From Trypanosoma brucei gambiense DAL972 (Eukaryota; Euglenozoa; Kinetoplastea; Trypanosomatida; Trypanosomatidae), in assembly GCF_000210295.1 (NCBI RefSeq), contig NC_026743.1, forward strand, positions 2,914,001-2,978,000: a stretch of DNA of 64,000 nt, in the 5' to 3' direction. The position numbers and the translations under genes are program-made. Within the stretch, counting starts at the first letter, position 1. Each line of letters starts with the position of its first letter. The notes under the pieces were generated by a model. The model did no database searches. It was not told the origin of the DNA and saw only the letters and a list, made by a program, of their open reading frames with translations. Positions 10,518 through 20,825 of this stretch are shown here, piece by piece.

Positions 10518-11547
10518 TTGGATTTCCCGGCGCGAGATTCATAAGAGGGCAACAGAAAAGGTGTATGGCGCAGGGACGTTCGTTCACTATATGCGTTTAT
10601 ATAAGGGGAAGGGAAGAGCAGCTTACCCTTTTACACACATGAAGAGGGAAGAAACATGAGAAGCTTTACCTTCAGCAGCAACCGGACCAGGAGCTCAAGG
10701 GCAGTTCAAACAGCACTGGGGTGCCACCTTAATCACATCCAGGATTTTAAAATATCACATTACTTCATTACAGAGCAAAGGGGGAAAAGCAGTCGAACAA
10801 CATACGGCTGGAGTTGTCGTTAATATTTGGTACTAATACCGCGCGCTTCCGGGTTCAACCTGGCATAGCGGTGATCATATCCTAAGGGAGCACCGATTCG
10901 ATTCAGCCCACGAACGATTGCGCTAACATACGCTCTCTGTGGTGACACGTTCCTGCCATTTTCACACCGTTCAAACGAACTAGGTGGCAAGCAAAAAGCC
11001 GCTAAATGCAACGACAGACCTTTGGACCAACTTCTAGTTTGTGAGGGTTGCCACCAAATGGTTAGACAATTTTTAAAAAATAAATGATACAGCACGGTAG
11101 CCTAATTATTTACACATCGGAGATAACAAAACAAAAACCCAAGTGGATGATATTTTTCTTGACTATATAATTAGTAATACACTTCGTTGTTTCCCCTTTA
11201 TGAAAACTTAAATAGAAAGTGGCAGGGAGGAGAGAAGTAAGTACTATATAAACAATTAGCCGATGGGTAAGGTCACAGTTTTTTTTTTTAAGTTTCTGGT
11301 ATACCAAACGACATGGTGGTCATAAGTAAAATCATTGTTACTAACTGTACGGTATCGTAGCCACTGCTAACGCCACCTAAAGGAAATGGCCTACGGTGGT
11401 GCGTTCCTATCCTCGCCCGGAGCACATCCCTATTGCTAAATTTGTTTACAAAGCACCGAAACACATTATATAGCACGGTAGCCAAAGAAAGTAAGTCGAT
11501 ATTTTGTGAGCGTCTGTGGCACAGATCGCTCAAAAACGCCTCACGAA
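10518..11547. other. Spacer between the DPH4-like and NDUFS1-like genes
   Basis: About 1 kb without a plausible gene. It should contain the 3' UTR of the NDUFS1-like mRNA and the 5' UTR of the DPH4-like mRNA. Only short chance frames are visible. None continues the missing carboxy half of NDUFS1. Confidence 0.5.
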
Positions 11548-12459
11548 CTATTTTCCTAACGTTACTGTTCCTCTATCTCCACGCTCGCTCTCGTACGATA
11601 CGTCTAGTTGTTCAGCAATTAAATTATTCTCGTCAGCATCGCCCAAATAAATCTTTCCCACGGGACACAATTGAGAGACAGGCATGTTGTTATCAGTTTT
11701 TACCTCTAACTCATCCAGAAAAGTACTGATCTCACTAAGACCACCCCGTCCTATCATCCCCAAATTAAAATCTTGAGCGTGCTCATTCAAAAACCGTACG
11801 CAGCGGGTGCAGTGAATACAACGATTGAGTACTACACGTGTCTGCGGATCAAAATAAAAGTCTTGAACCGCACGCTTATCTTCCTTATATCGTGGAATAT
11901 CAGTTCCATAATTCATGCTTACGTTCTGAAGGTCGCAATTTGTTGCTTGTTCACAAATCGGGCAGTCATTTGGGTGATTGATAAGAATAAGTTCGACGTT
12001 GCCTTCACGGGCATCACGAACCAGCCTGCTATCAGTTATTATCGACATACCGGGAAGTGCTACCGTGGCACAAGAAACGACGAGATTTTGCGTCCCATCG
12101 ACTTGAACGAGACACATCCGGCAGTTACCTGCTACAGATAAAATTGGGTGATAGCAAAATTTAGGGACGCGAATGCCTTCCCGCTCAAGCACCTCAAGTA
12201 AGTTTTCTTCCTGTGGTATAATCTCAACGGGACGCTTGTTAACAAACATGATAGCACGAGGTTTATGCTCCCCATACTGACCGGCGGCAACTCCCTCCGA
12301 TAAAGCCTCCACGCCGCCCCTGTGAGTATGCTCACTCCCATACAAGTTGTTCGCCGCATCTCTATTATAGGGTGTCCCATCCGATTTAAAGAACCGTTTA
12401 CTGTCGCCAACGGGAGTAATGGCACCAAAACAGAGCAAGCAGTTAGAAAAACGCCTCAT
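11548..12459 (-). CDS. NDUFS1: NDUFS1/NuoG-like complex I 75-kDa subunit, amino-terminal Fe-S part only
   Basis: A 303-residue homologue of the iron-sulfur amino half of the complex I 75-kDa subunit. All expected cluster ligands are visible: Cys102, Cys113, Cys116 and Cys130 for the 2Fe-2S ferredoxin fold; His162, Cys166, Cys169 and Cys175 (HPNDCPICEQATNC) for the His-ligated 4Fe-4S; and Cys214, Cys217, Cys220 plus Cys265 (CIHCTRC, CPVG) for the third cluster. The first 65 residues are a long extension that probably includes a mitochondrial presequence (MRRFSNCLLCF). The usual protein is about 700 residues; here the molybdopterin-oxidoreductase-like carboxy domain is absent and the frame ends about 35 residues after CPVG. 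No remnant lies downstream, so this looks like a natural short form that can still wire electrons. Confidence 0.92.
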   Translation of the reverse strand: MRRFSNCLLCFGAITPVGDSKRFFKSDGTPYNRDAANNLYGSEHTHRGGVEALSEGVAAGQYGEHKPRAIMFVNKRPVEIIPQEENLLEVLEREGIRVPKFCYHPILSVAGNCRMCLVQVDGTQNLVVSCATVALPGMSIITDSRLVRDAREGNVELILINHPNDCPICEQATNCDLQNVSMNYGTDIPRYKEDKRAVQDFYFDPQTRVVLNRCIHCTRCVRFLNEHAQDFNLGMIGRGGLSEISTFLDELEVKTDNNMPVSQLCPVGKIYLGDADENNLIAEQLDVSYESERGDRGTVTLGK

Positions 12460-14442
12460 GGCACTTTCGACAGAGAGTCCTGCAACAAAGGGGGGTTTCT
12501 ATCCCAATTACAAAAAATAAAATAAAGGGGGAGATAACGAAGATAACACCAACCGGGAAAGAATACCAACGGTGCCAATGAGCAAATAATTATCAGAAGC
12601 ACACGGATAGATATAGGAGAGGGAATTACGACACGTCAGGCGCCTCCGGTTAGTGTGCAAAGCTAGTGTATCACCAACGCGCGGTTTTTTTTACTTGTGC
12701 ACAACACAGAAACGCATGCATATGTGAGGTAGTATTTACCTAGGAGCCTGCAGGTGTATTCTAATTCGTGCACACGCAAATGAACAGTGCGTGCTACTTA
12801 CTGGCACCAGTACATGTGCGGCGCAAGCGTTGGTACTCGTAAACCGCAAGAGATATGACATGCACTTCCCATCCAAGTTTTGTTAACGAATGTCCATCCG
12901 AAACACTGCGGTCGCAGTTGAAGCACCTCCTTCCCGATCTGAGTATGCAAAGTTACCTCATCCCCACACAAAACCACACAAAGGAGAATTCCACGGGTGC
13001 CCCTCAGCCTACATTACATTGGCAAGCGGTAAGGTAGGCCACCACACAGCAACGTATATGAATTTAAATTACCTTAACCCGAAGCAAATTCGTTTTAGCA
13101 CTAACGACAACAACTGGACGTGTCTCCACCCCCTTTAATTTGGAAGTTGGGAAATCGCACCCACCCACACCGACATACAGAGATGCACCTCCGGATATAG
13201 TTCCGCTCAAGAAAGAGAAAAACTAGTCTTTCATACCTGATGTAAAGTGTTTGTTGATGTCGAAGGGTAACCCTTTTACGAAAAAAAAAAAGAACATGTC
13301 GTGGCAGAGGCGTCTGTGTTGTTACAGAAAATAATTAGCGACTGCCCTTGTGCTGATTTCCCCCATTCCTGCAAAACAAAAAACTTTATTTCTTCGCTAG
13401 AGTGCAAACGCATCAGAACATCTTCCTAGAAACAAGGTCACCCCCCAATTACGCGTCAGCCGTCAGCACCAAAAAAAAAAAGTCATTAATTTGACTAAAA
13501 ACACTAACAGAAGTAGGGGCCATTTAGTTAGAACAGATGGCCTCGTACGCTTGTCATTTCCGGCGACTGGCATAGTCCACCAACACCGACATTCAGTCCC
13601 CTTCATATCACAATTAACGGTTGCATCCCCTCCCCAAACCGTTTATATGAACCCTACTGGAATGTGATAAGAGCTCCAGTATAATTCAAATTATAAATAG
13701 AGGTACGTTATCCTTTGATGTTTGTACCACGTCTCACTCTACAAACGTCGGTAAAAGGTAAAAATATATACATTAACTCCGTACAAAACGATATTGTTCA
13801 TTCACATTTAAAAACAAAAAGAACGGTTCAAACGAAAAAATGGATATCTGCAGGTATTGGTAGGTCCTGCCAAAGATATCTTGTCGACTCTGAATAAACT
13901 ATCGGTCAGACACCAACGCAGATAACGATGTCAAGACGAGAGAAACAGTAGCGCCACCACCGGCACCAGTCACCGACACAATATCCAAATGCCCCCATAT
14001 ATGCACAGCCTCGACAGATAAAGGTGGCACCCGGAAGGCGGCGCCCGACGGAAGCAAATACTTCCTAGAGTGGCACATGCATCTTTCCACAAAGTCTTAG
14101 AAGAATATTTTTCGTGTTCATTATACGTCGGCAGACCATCCTACATGGATACAACGCGAATACTAGGTGGTAAAATCTGAAAAAAAAAATGAGCTGCAAA
14201 AACAAAACTGAAAACGACGAGGCAACAAAGAGAAAAGATGAAAATTAACCGATACTGATGATGATGCAACTTTTTTTTTCGTGACGAAAACAAGGTCATA
14301 ACTGGGGTGTACGTTCTCACTGACCTGCGAACCTTTCCTGCAGAACGAAGGGCACTAGACACAATGCGCAGTAAGTATTATCTGATGGCCGTAAACAAAG
14401 TAGAAAGGGAGAACAAAACCAGGTACGTATAATACACAATAT
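12460..14442. other. Gene-free spacer, about 2 kb
   Basis: No coding frame here can be supported. The minus-strand frame at 13899-14078, of about 59 codons from its ATG, lies in slightly more GC-rich sequence but has no recognisable domain. The stretch should hold the 3' UTR of the TraB-like gene and the 5' UTR of NDUFS1. Confidence 0.45.
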
Positions 14443-15333
14443 TCAGCCCTTTGTATAATCAACTGTGACAAAGCTTCTCAATACAGTTAACGAACAAACT
14501 GTAGCTATTAACCAGCCAATTGTGCCCATATTATCACGACGCTTCTGCAAACGATACATTCTTTCGTGCTCTCCCGCGCTTATGTCACCATCGCAGCGCC
14601 TGACGACGACGAGCGAACACATCCCAACATTCTCAAAACCATTGTCTATGAGGATTTCGTTAAAAATAGGCATATGGGAAGCACCCCATGGAATAGCAAA
14701 AGATTTGTATCCTTGAGTCTTAAGATGGCTTATCATGTTTATGCAATGCTTTTCCCTGCCCAAGCTCCCCACGATTGGTAAGTTAAACCGCAGGGAGAAC
14801 CACCACGGTATTCGCTCATAGTCATACTTATCGGCAGCATGAACAACAGTGAAGTTGGGCGAGTTGCTGACTCCCCAAGAAAACGGCTGCCAAAAAAGTT
14901 CCGTTTCCCGCGGCTCCCAACCTTCCGAATCCTCATGTTCTTTGGGTCTGACAACAGCAGAAAGTTCACGAGGTGGCACAATTGTTGAATATGGTGCTCC
15001 AGACATGGGCGTTCGGCCTTCCATTAGCACTGACTGATGCTGGCAACAAAGCAAATCCACTTGGTGAAAGAATTGAGGATGCGCAAAGTGACGTAACGGT
15101 ATCAGTGTGACAGTGATACCAGTTTCATCATTTCTATATGTGTATGCCGTAGCGAAAACGCCATCATCATTCGCATATATGAAGTCTCGAAACCCTTTCG
15201 ATCTAAATGGGAATGAATAACCCCACCGTGGACGATACGAAACGCTGCGAACGCAAACACCATCAGAAGCTGCACAGCGGGCTGAGATCCGAGAAAAATA
15301 TATGCAACTCACGCCCGTCAACGCCTGCCCCAT
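14443..15333 (-). CDS. TraB/PrgY-like (Tiki-type fold) protein with a carboxy-terminal membrane segment
   Basis: The ATG at 15333 (MGQALTGVSC) gives 296 residues; an upstream in-frame TTG is not a credible start. Two segments resemble the TraB/PrgY/gumN family: ITVTLIPLRHFAHPQFF, followed by a stretch ending QSVLMEG (family pattern, HxxH or HF followed by a helix and an acidic-Gly end), and FAIPWGASHMPIFNEIL followed by NGFE (family pattern, xPWGAxHxPG...GF). A hydrophobic helix near the carboxy end (IGWLIATVCSLTVLRSF) suggests a tail anchor, possibly in the mitochondrial outer membrane as for animal TRABD proteins. The amino end could be a signal anchor. Function in trypanosomes is unknown; the family call is moderate. 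Confidence 0.6.
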   Translation of the reverse strand: MGQALTGVSCIYFSRISARCAASDGVCVRSVSYRPRWGYSFPFRSKGFRDFIYANDDGVFATAYTYRNDETGITVTLIPLRHFAHPQFFHQVDLLCCQHQSVLMEGRTPMSGAPYSTIVPPRELSAVVRPKEHEDSEGWEPRETELFWQPFSWGVSNSPNFTVVHAADKYDYERIPWWFSLRFNLPIVGSLGREKHCINMISHLKTQGYKSFAIPWGASHMPIFNEILIDNGFENVGMCSLVVVRRCDGDISAGEHERMYRLQKRRDNMGTIGWLIATVCSLTVLRSFVTVDYTKG

Positions 15334-17399
15334 CACCAGAGAGGAAACACTAAAAAAGAAAAGCAGCAAGCGGAGAAAGCGCAGAATGTGCAGGGAGCAA
15401 ACGGCAAACCCGGACCAATCTGCTGAGATATGGAGCTGTCACGGTACCAACACAAACCTCCCTTCCGGTTGCTAACGGGTAGTGGCATCCCTTCCCGTCG
15501 CCAGGGGCTCGTGCAATTAACTGCGCAAACCTGCACGTGGGAGCGCCACGGTCCAGCAAGGTAATCAAGCTACCTAACACACACACGACCCCGGTACGAT
15601 CCCAAAGTCGAAAACCGGGCACAAAACCGTTCTGCCCATAGAGGTGGATATTTCCTCAGAGCGCTGCCTAGGAGTGAAGACAACCTCCCACTGGAATAAA
15701 ACACCCGGCATCACAACATCACGTGGACATCGGCACCGGTGACAACGGGCCGGAACCTCCCAGTTCTCATTATGAGACCTAAAGGGCGAAATCGTACCCA
15801 ATCAGCTTGTCACGACGAGTTTCATTCGAGAGGGAATACAGCGTGTTCTACAACGGCGCCCCAAGCGGAGCGAAAGTGTCGGCACCAAGTCCTCTAATGC
15901 TCCGCGGCTCCACGGTCCGGCAATCCAAGCAAGAAAAGGTCAAGTGCCAGCCCCTTCTCGCGACGTCGAGCTGACTCCGGCCAGGGCGCCTACGCGCGGT
16001 GCGCCGGGCCCCTTAGAATGAATAAACTCTGAGCGGGGGCCCTCCGCACGGGCAGGCACACGTCAACTCCTCCTGTACGTTAAGCCCTCCCCCCCCCCTC
16101 CTCCAGTCAGCAGCCGAGTAAAAGCCTGGCGTGGCCCCCTGTGTGCCGTAACGGGGCGCCGACGGCATTCCGAAAGAAAGGAGCACTCGCATACGCAAAG
16201 ACCCCGCGGGGACTTGGCAGTCTTTCATCCAGTTCAACAAACGCGCACCGGGGTTAGGGAAAGCAAGACAGCCACTACGACTGAAAGCACAGAAACGTGC
16301 CCCTGTCTGGACAGGTAGGGGAGGGGGTTGCTGCAGTTCGTCAACCCTTACTCCAGCCGGAATGGGCAAGGCGAAGGGAAAGAGAATAAATAAAACCCGG
16401 AAAGCACAACCGTTTACGCTGCTGCCCGCAAATGCTCCACCTGCCGCCGCGAGCCCAGTTCGCCCCCCGCACCCACAAAGACCTGGAAATAAGTAGGGAT
16501 AGTCTGTGGCGACGGAGAATCCAGGACGTGTGGCCATATTACCTGCTGCAAACTCTCACCGCGATACCCGGGACCCCCGTCCCCGGGGGGGGGAAATTTT
16601 TTTTTTTGGAAGCTGACGGTGACGGGTGCCTGAAACAGAGATTAGAAGTTGCTAATAACAGAACCTCAACAAAACGGAGCTTAGTCAGGGGGCTGCCGCT
16701 TTCAGCAGAAAATTCCCGCTTTAGAGACAGTGGGATGACGCCCCGGAAAACAGCGGGAAACTTTTATAGTTATTAAAACTGGTCCACCTTCGATACAGCA
16801 TAAAGAACAATTTATAGGGGGTGCGCACTGAAAACCCCCGCAGGTTTTTGTTTTCAAAAAAAAGAGAAAAAAACGGGTTGTCTACGCTTTCGGAAACTAT
16901 GCGCAGTTCAACCTCGCCTACGGGTAAAAGGATGTGTTGATGGTGGCTGAAAAAGCGAATGTTGCTGTAACATCTGTTGTTTGCCTGGTGCGCATGAAAA
17001 CGACCCCATAGTGGAAACGGCTGTTTTTCATTCATCGCAGAAAGGAGGGTGTTAAATAAAACAGCTGTGAGAGCGTGCGGGAAGATACACTCCAAAACTG
17101 TTAATGGATGGGACAAAGAAAAGCTCCGTGCTTTACTGAGGTAATTATTTGTAGCGCGCCCATTATCGATCCCTGTCCCAATATCATAAGGGGCGCCCGC
17201 CAGAAAAAAAGGAAGAAACCGCCGGGTTTTGAGGATACGTATGTGCAGTGTACCGCCAAGAATCCAACAGCCGCAAGGATGCTCATTCATAGACCCGGAA
17301 AACTCCCTATTTAGACGTTTTGCGAGCGCCAAACCGGCAAAATCAAAAGAATAATAAACCAGATAAAACGGTAGCGAGGGAGAGATTGACTGCGAAAGG

Positions 17400-19762
17400 T
17401 TAAAGGTGACATTTACCGTCGCTTTAAAACTGCCTCCAAAGATGAGGCAGAGTTTTCTGAGCTGTGGAGGAGATGGGTCACCATACAAGCCCTTGAATAT
17501 AACAAACCCACGGAGGACATGAGGTCACTTTTTACGATCACACAGGGCGCTGCGACGTACAAGCTCACGGGCGAATGGCATTTGGGACGCCTCGAGGCTG
17601 TGCGCAGGAGGAGGCGTAGCTGCAACGACCAGGCCCACAACCATCGGGGACGCACTACTAACTCCTTTGAAGGGGTGGAAACCGCAATGGAAGCAGAGGA
17701 AAACTATGCCCGCAGCGCGGCAGCGCTTGTAGAGCGCGCAAGAACATTTGATCCGGTGGACGAAAGCTCTACCACTAGTGAGCTGGAAAAAAAAGTTTCA
17801 CAGCCAACTGAGCAGCAAAGGCCAGCAAACAGCATGTTGTCAGGGTGTGTGGGTTGGTGCGCCGCGTTCTCAGGCATTGACGTTATACCCCATTTTCTAT
17901 CGCAGCGGCAAATAAGCCGAGCATAGAGCCCGAGAAGAACCTGAGATTCATGCATGGTTTATTCGGTGATGATATGAACGGTACAGCAATGAGTTCAGGC
18001 AATGCAAAACCGAGGGATGCGGTACAGCAAGGAATGGAGCGTGTTGATCAACGGCCTTCGGAACAATACATTATATGTCCGGGGAAAAGACGGGGCACAC
18101 GGCACTTGGATTGGGCACTTCGAACCCACTAAGCCTTACAGTGGCGAGAAAACATGGCAAACGATGCCAAGACCCAAAAGCCATTGACTCTCATGCTGCA
18201 GCCGTTGAAAGAAGTATTGAAGCACGCTTAACAAACGACAAAATTAGGAAGGACAAGATTACGGACGCTCAATGCCGTAGTGTTAGCCGAACAGGGCTCC
18301 CCAGAAGGAAGCGCTTACAACCTTCCACTCCGGACTTATCCATGCAAAGATGAACTACGACGTTGCTTTTAAGTGATTTTCAGTCTCCACTTCAAGCGGG
18401 GAGAGGGTGGAAAGCATGCAACCCCAACAACGCATGCGATTGCCGAGATTTCGTAGCACGCAAAACAAGGTGTGCCCAAATAAACTCGACTGATATTTGT
18501 TTGAAAAGCGGCAAGCAAGAGGGCGACGGAACACCGCCCCATGCCAAACGCTAAAAGAGGGCGCTTGCCAAGCATAATAAGCCGGCGATAGCCGCGAAAC
18601 AATCCAACGCTTGAATGGCTGAATTCAGTGGAGGGATGGTGCTCCGAAACCGAAAATCAGGGTGCACTCCATACTTAAAGCTCCTTGGACATTGGCTCCG
18701 GAGTGTACACAAATTTGCCATACGCGGGTGGGTATAAAAGCAAACGCAAAAGACAAATGGAGGAGGGCTCATACGCCGAAAAAAATAGGGATATTCAATA
18801 AGACGGACTGAAAAGTTTCAACAAATGAACTGGTGAGTTTAGGCAGTTAGTCCACTGCAGAAACGATAATCTTCGGCAACACGGAAAAACACAGAATTAA
18901 AGGGACATCTGAATATTGGCATGCAGTCATCGTGCGGAAGCAGCGCCAATGGAAATGGGGTTGAATAAAGTACTGGAAACAATGAAAGACCGAGTCGCGC
19001 GGAGGATGGAATCCCGAGCCGTGTATGGAAGGGTGATTTTCACAGTCTGTAGAAAGAGTGCGCTGACTTCTATGCAGCTTATTTTCTCCCACCGTGTTGT
19101 TTGGAAAGAGAGTGCAATAGCAGATGAGATTGCAGTGGAAGAAGCAACTGCAGAAAGACACACCTAATATATAAAGTTGATACTTTGGTGGGAAAAATAA
19201 TGCAGAAGCACAAAGAGGAATGCGCTACATTCGAAATTGGATTAGGGCGAAACGCGCATCGAAGCGATCTTCCCGCCCGTATTCTGCCGGTAACCATGAC
19301 AACTCAACTCACTGGAGTGGAGAAAATCATCTTTTCATCATTCCGTGCCTACACACCCCTAAGCATCTTCGGTGATACCGAAGGAGGATCACCCATAATA
19401 AGCGCGGTCGTCAGTGCAAAGCCGCGGCAATCAACAGGAAGAGGCGGGAGGAAGACACCCTCCCCCCCCAAATATATTTGAAAGAGTTGGGCACAACGTG
19501 GCCACACTTCCCGAACTTGTAGAAGAGAGGGTCTGTAACTCGGACACCTTCTCTGCATGCACTAAACCCCTTTAATACAAGGCACGGTGGCACACCACAT
19601 GGGAAGAACTGAAAAGACGTTTTGAGGTCCCTCGTGAATGCACCCGGCGCCATATACGGTGTCTCGTTCGCATAGCAGTCCTCAGAAGCGTGACCGGGGA
19701 TTGTGTGTGCAGAGATGGGGGTGAGTGGGCAAAGATTGCAGAATAGAGGGGTAGGAAAAAAA
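17400..19762 (+). pseudogene. Possible degenerate non-LTR retroelement or other decayed coding relic
   Basis: Several plus-strand frames, broken by stops and shifts, follow each other. One reads SKDEAEFSELWRRWV then YKLTGEWHLGRLEAVRRRRR. Near 18600 another reads NPTLEWLNSVEGWCSE and, one frame over, PYLKLLGHWL, faintly like the region after the catalytic motif of LINE reverse transcriptases (a helix ending in WC.., then PKLLG). No YADD box is seen. The block ends with an A-rich tract, as non-LTR elements often do. T. brucei is known to carry degenerate ingi-related elements; this would be one in antisense orientation to the gene cluster. A decayed surface-protein or RHS gene is an alternative. 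Confidence 0.25.
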
Positions 19763-19899
19763 AAAAATCGAAGCAGGCGATAAGGATTCATCACTTAGAA
19801 TTTACTGGGTCACGGTTAGACCAAATGTTTACCAACCAAGACTATGATCAAAGCAACATACGACCAACAAACACCTGGATAAAACTGCTGGAGCCACGA

Positions 19900-19905
19900 A
19901 ACACA

Positions 19906-19948
<43 letters not shown>

Positions 19949-19949
19949 G
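19900..19949. repeat. (CA)n-(GA)n compound microsatellite
   Basis: About 11 CA units run directly into about 13 GA units. It lies just past the A-rich end of the degenerate block. Compound arrays of this kind are slippage products and likely to vary between strains. Confidence 0.9.
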
Positions 19950-20825
19950 TGCGTGGCTACTAGAGATATAGGCTTGTCGAAATTAAACTGGCCACCAATG
20001 CGGACGCCGGCAGAAGCATGTCGAGACTCCCCAAGTCCAGCAAATTAATATTCTTGTTCAAGCACCGGATTACCGCTAGGCGCCGCCAGGGGTTCGAAGA
20101 GAAGCGTGCTTGATCTCGACGTTGGTAACTGCAAATTTCAAATGCGTTGCAGAGAATGCAGTTTAAGGGTTGGCACCCGGTGTCTGGAGGACCATCACCC
20201 CCCGCCACCAATCTGCGGCGATTGCCCAACTGATCCCGTGCCGCGGCTGCCAACCAATCCCTGCAGCTTCCCTCTCCACTTATGATAGTACATTTCGCAA
20301 CTCACATACGATCGGGTTGTGCGTTCCCTACTTTCAAGGCCCCTACTGCACAGTTTTTTGCGTACAGCTACCAACTGGCCTGAATAGAGTCTCTGGATAT
20401 TGACATTGAAATACAAAAACTGCCTACCCTTTATTATGGTAAACTCACCGACCCGTAATATTCGGGCGTCGAACATTCACTGCGGAATCGAAAGCCACTT
20501 TACCACTAAGCACCACATCCATTGAGCCTTTTTAAAGGGGGGATGCCGACCTCCCCGCGGGTGCAGACGCCCACGGCACCGCAATGATCATTTTGTTGAC
20601 ACCAGAGAATAATGTCACTACGTAAAAAGGCAAGGGTGTAGAATGTAGCACGAGTATTAAGCGATAAAAATAATTTCAGAACCAATTTCCATTCACTTCC
20701 CTCCCTTTGTCCGCAACCAAAAAAATTATAGGCAATATATATATTTCTTCATAACTACACATATGTCGCCCCCCCCCAAGCAGTGGTCTCTCAGGCACGT
20801 GCTCATCGGTTGATCTATTTATCTG

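Larger units (their letters stand above)
15334..20825. other. 5.5-kb gene-free, apparently degenerate block
   Basis: There are no intact genes. The left part (about 15.4-16.6 kb) is more GC-rich than any other spacer in the window and contains a GC palindromic tract next to a T11 run near 16569-16606. Between about 17.4 and 19.2 kb, broken plus-strand frames read for 50-135 codons each, for example one from 17519 to 17926 whose frame extends upstream to about 17400. An A12 tract near 19750-19762 and a (CA)n(GA)n microsatellite follow. This looks like decayed coding sequence, possibly an old retroelement in plus orientation, but I could not prove homology. Confidence 0.5.

Noticed and set aside
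13899..14078. Minus-strand frame of about 59 codons
   Set aside because: Too short, no recognised motif and no clear splice acceptor; could be real but is unsupported.
16721..17488. A 255-codon minus-strand open frame in the degenerate block
   Set aside because: It has no recognisable domain and odd composition, overlaps degenerate sequence, and reads opposite to the broken frames there; treated as chance.
18115..18140. Minus-strand GGGTTCGAAG resembling a tRNA B box
   Set aside because: It lies in degenerate sequence and no acceptor or anticodon stem can be formed.
20085..20110. GGGTTCGAAG resembling a tRNA B box
   Set aside because: No matching A box or cloverleaf can be built upstream.
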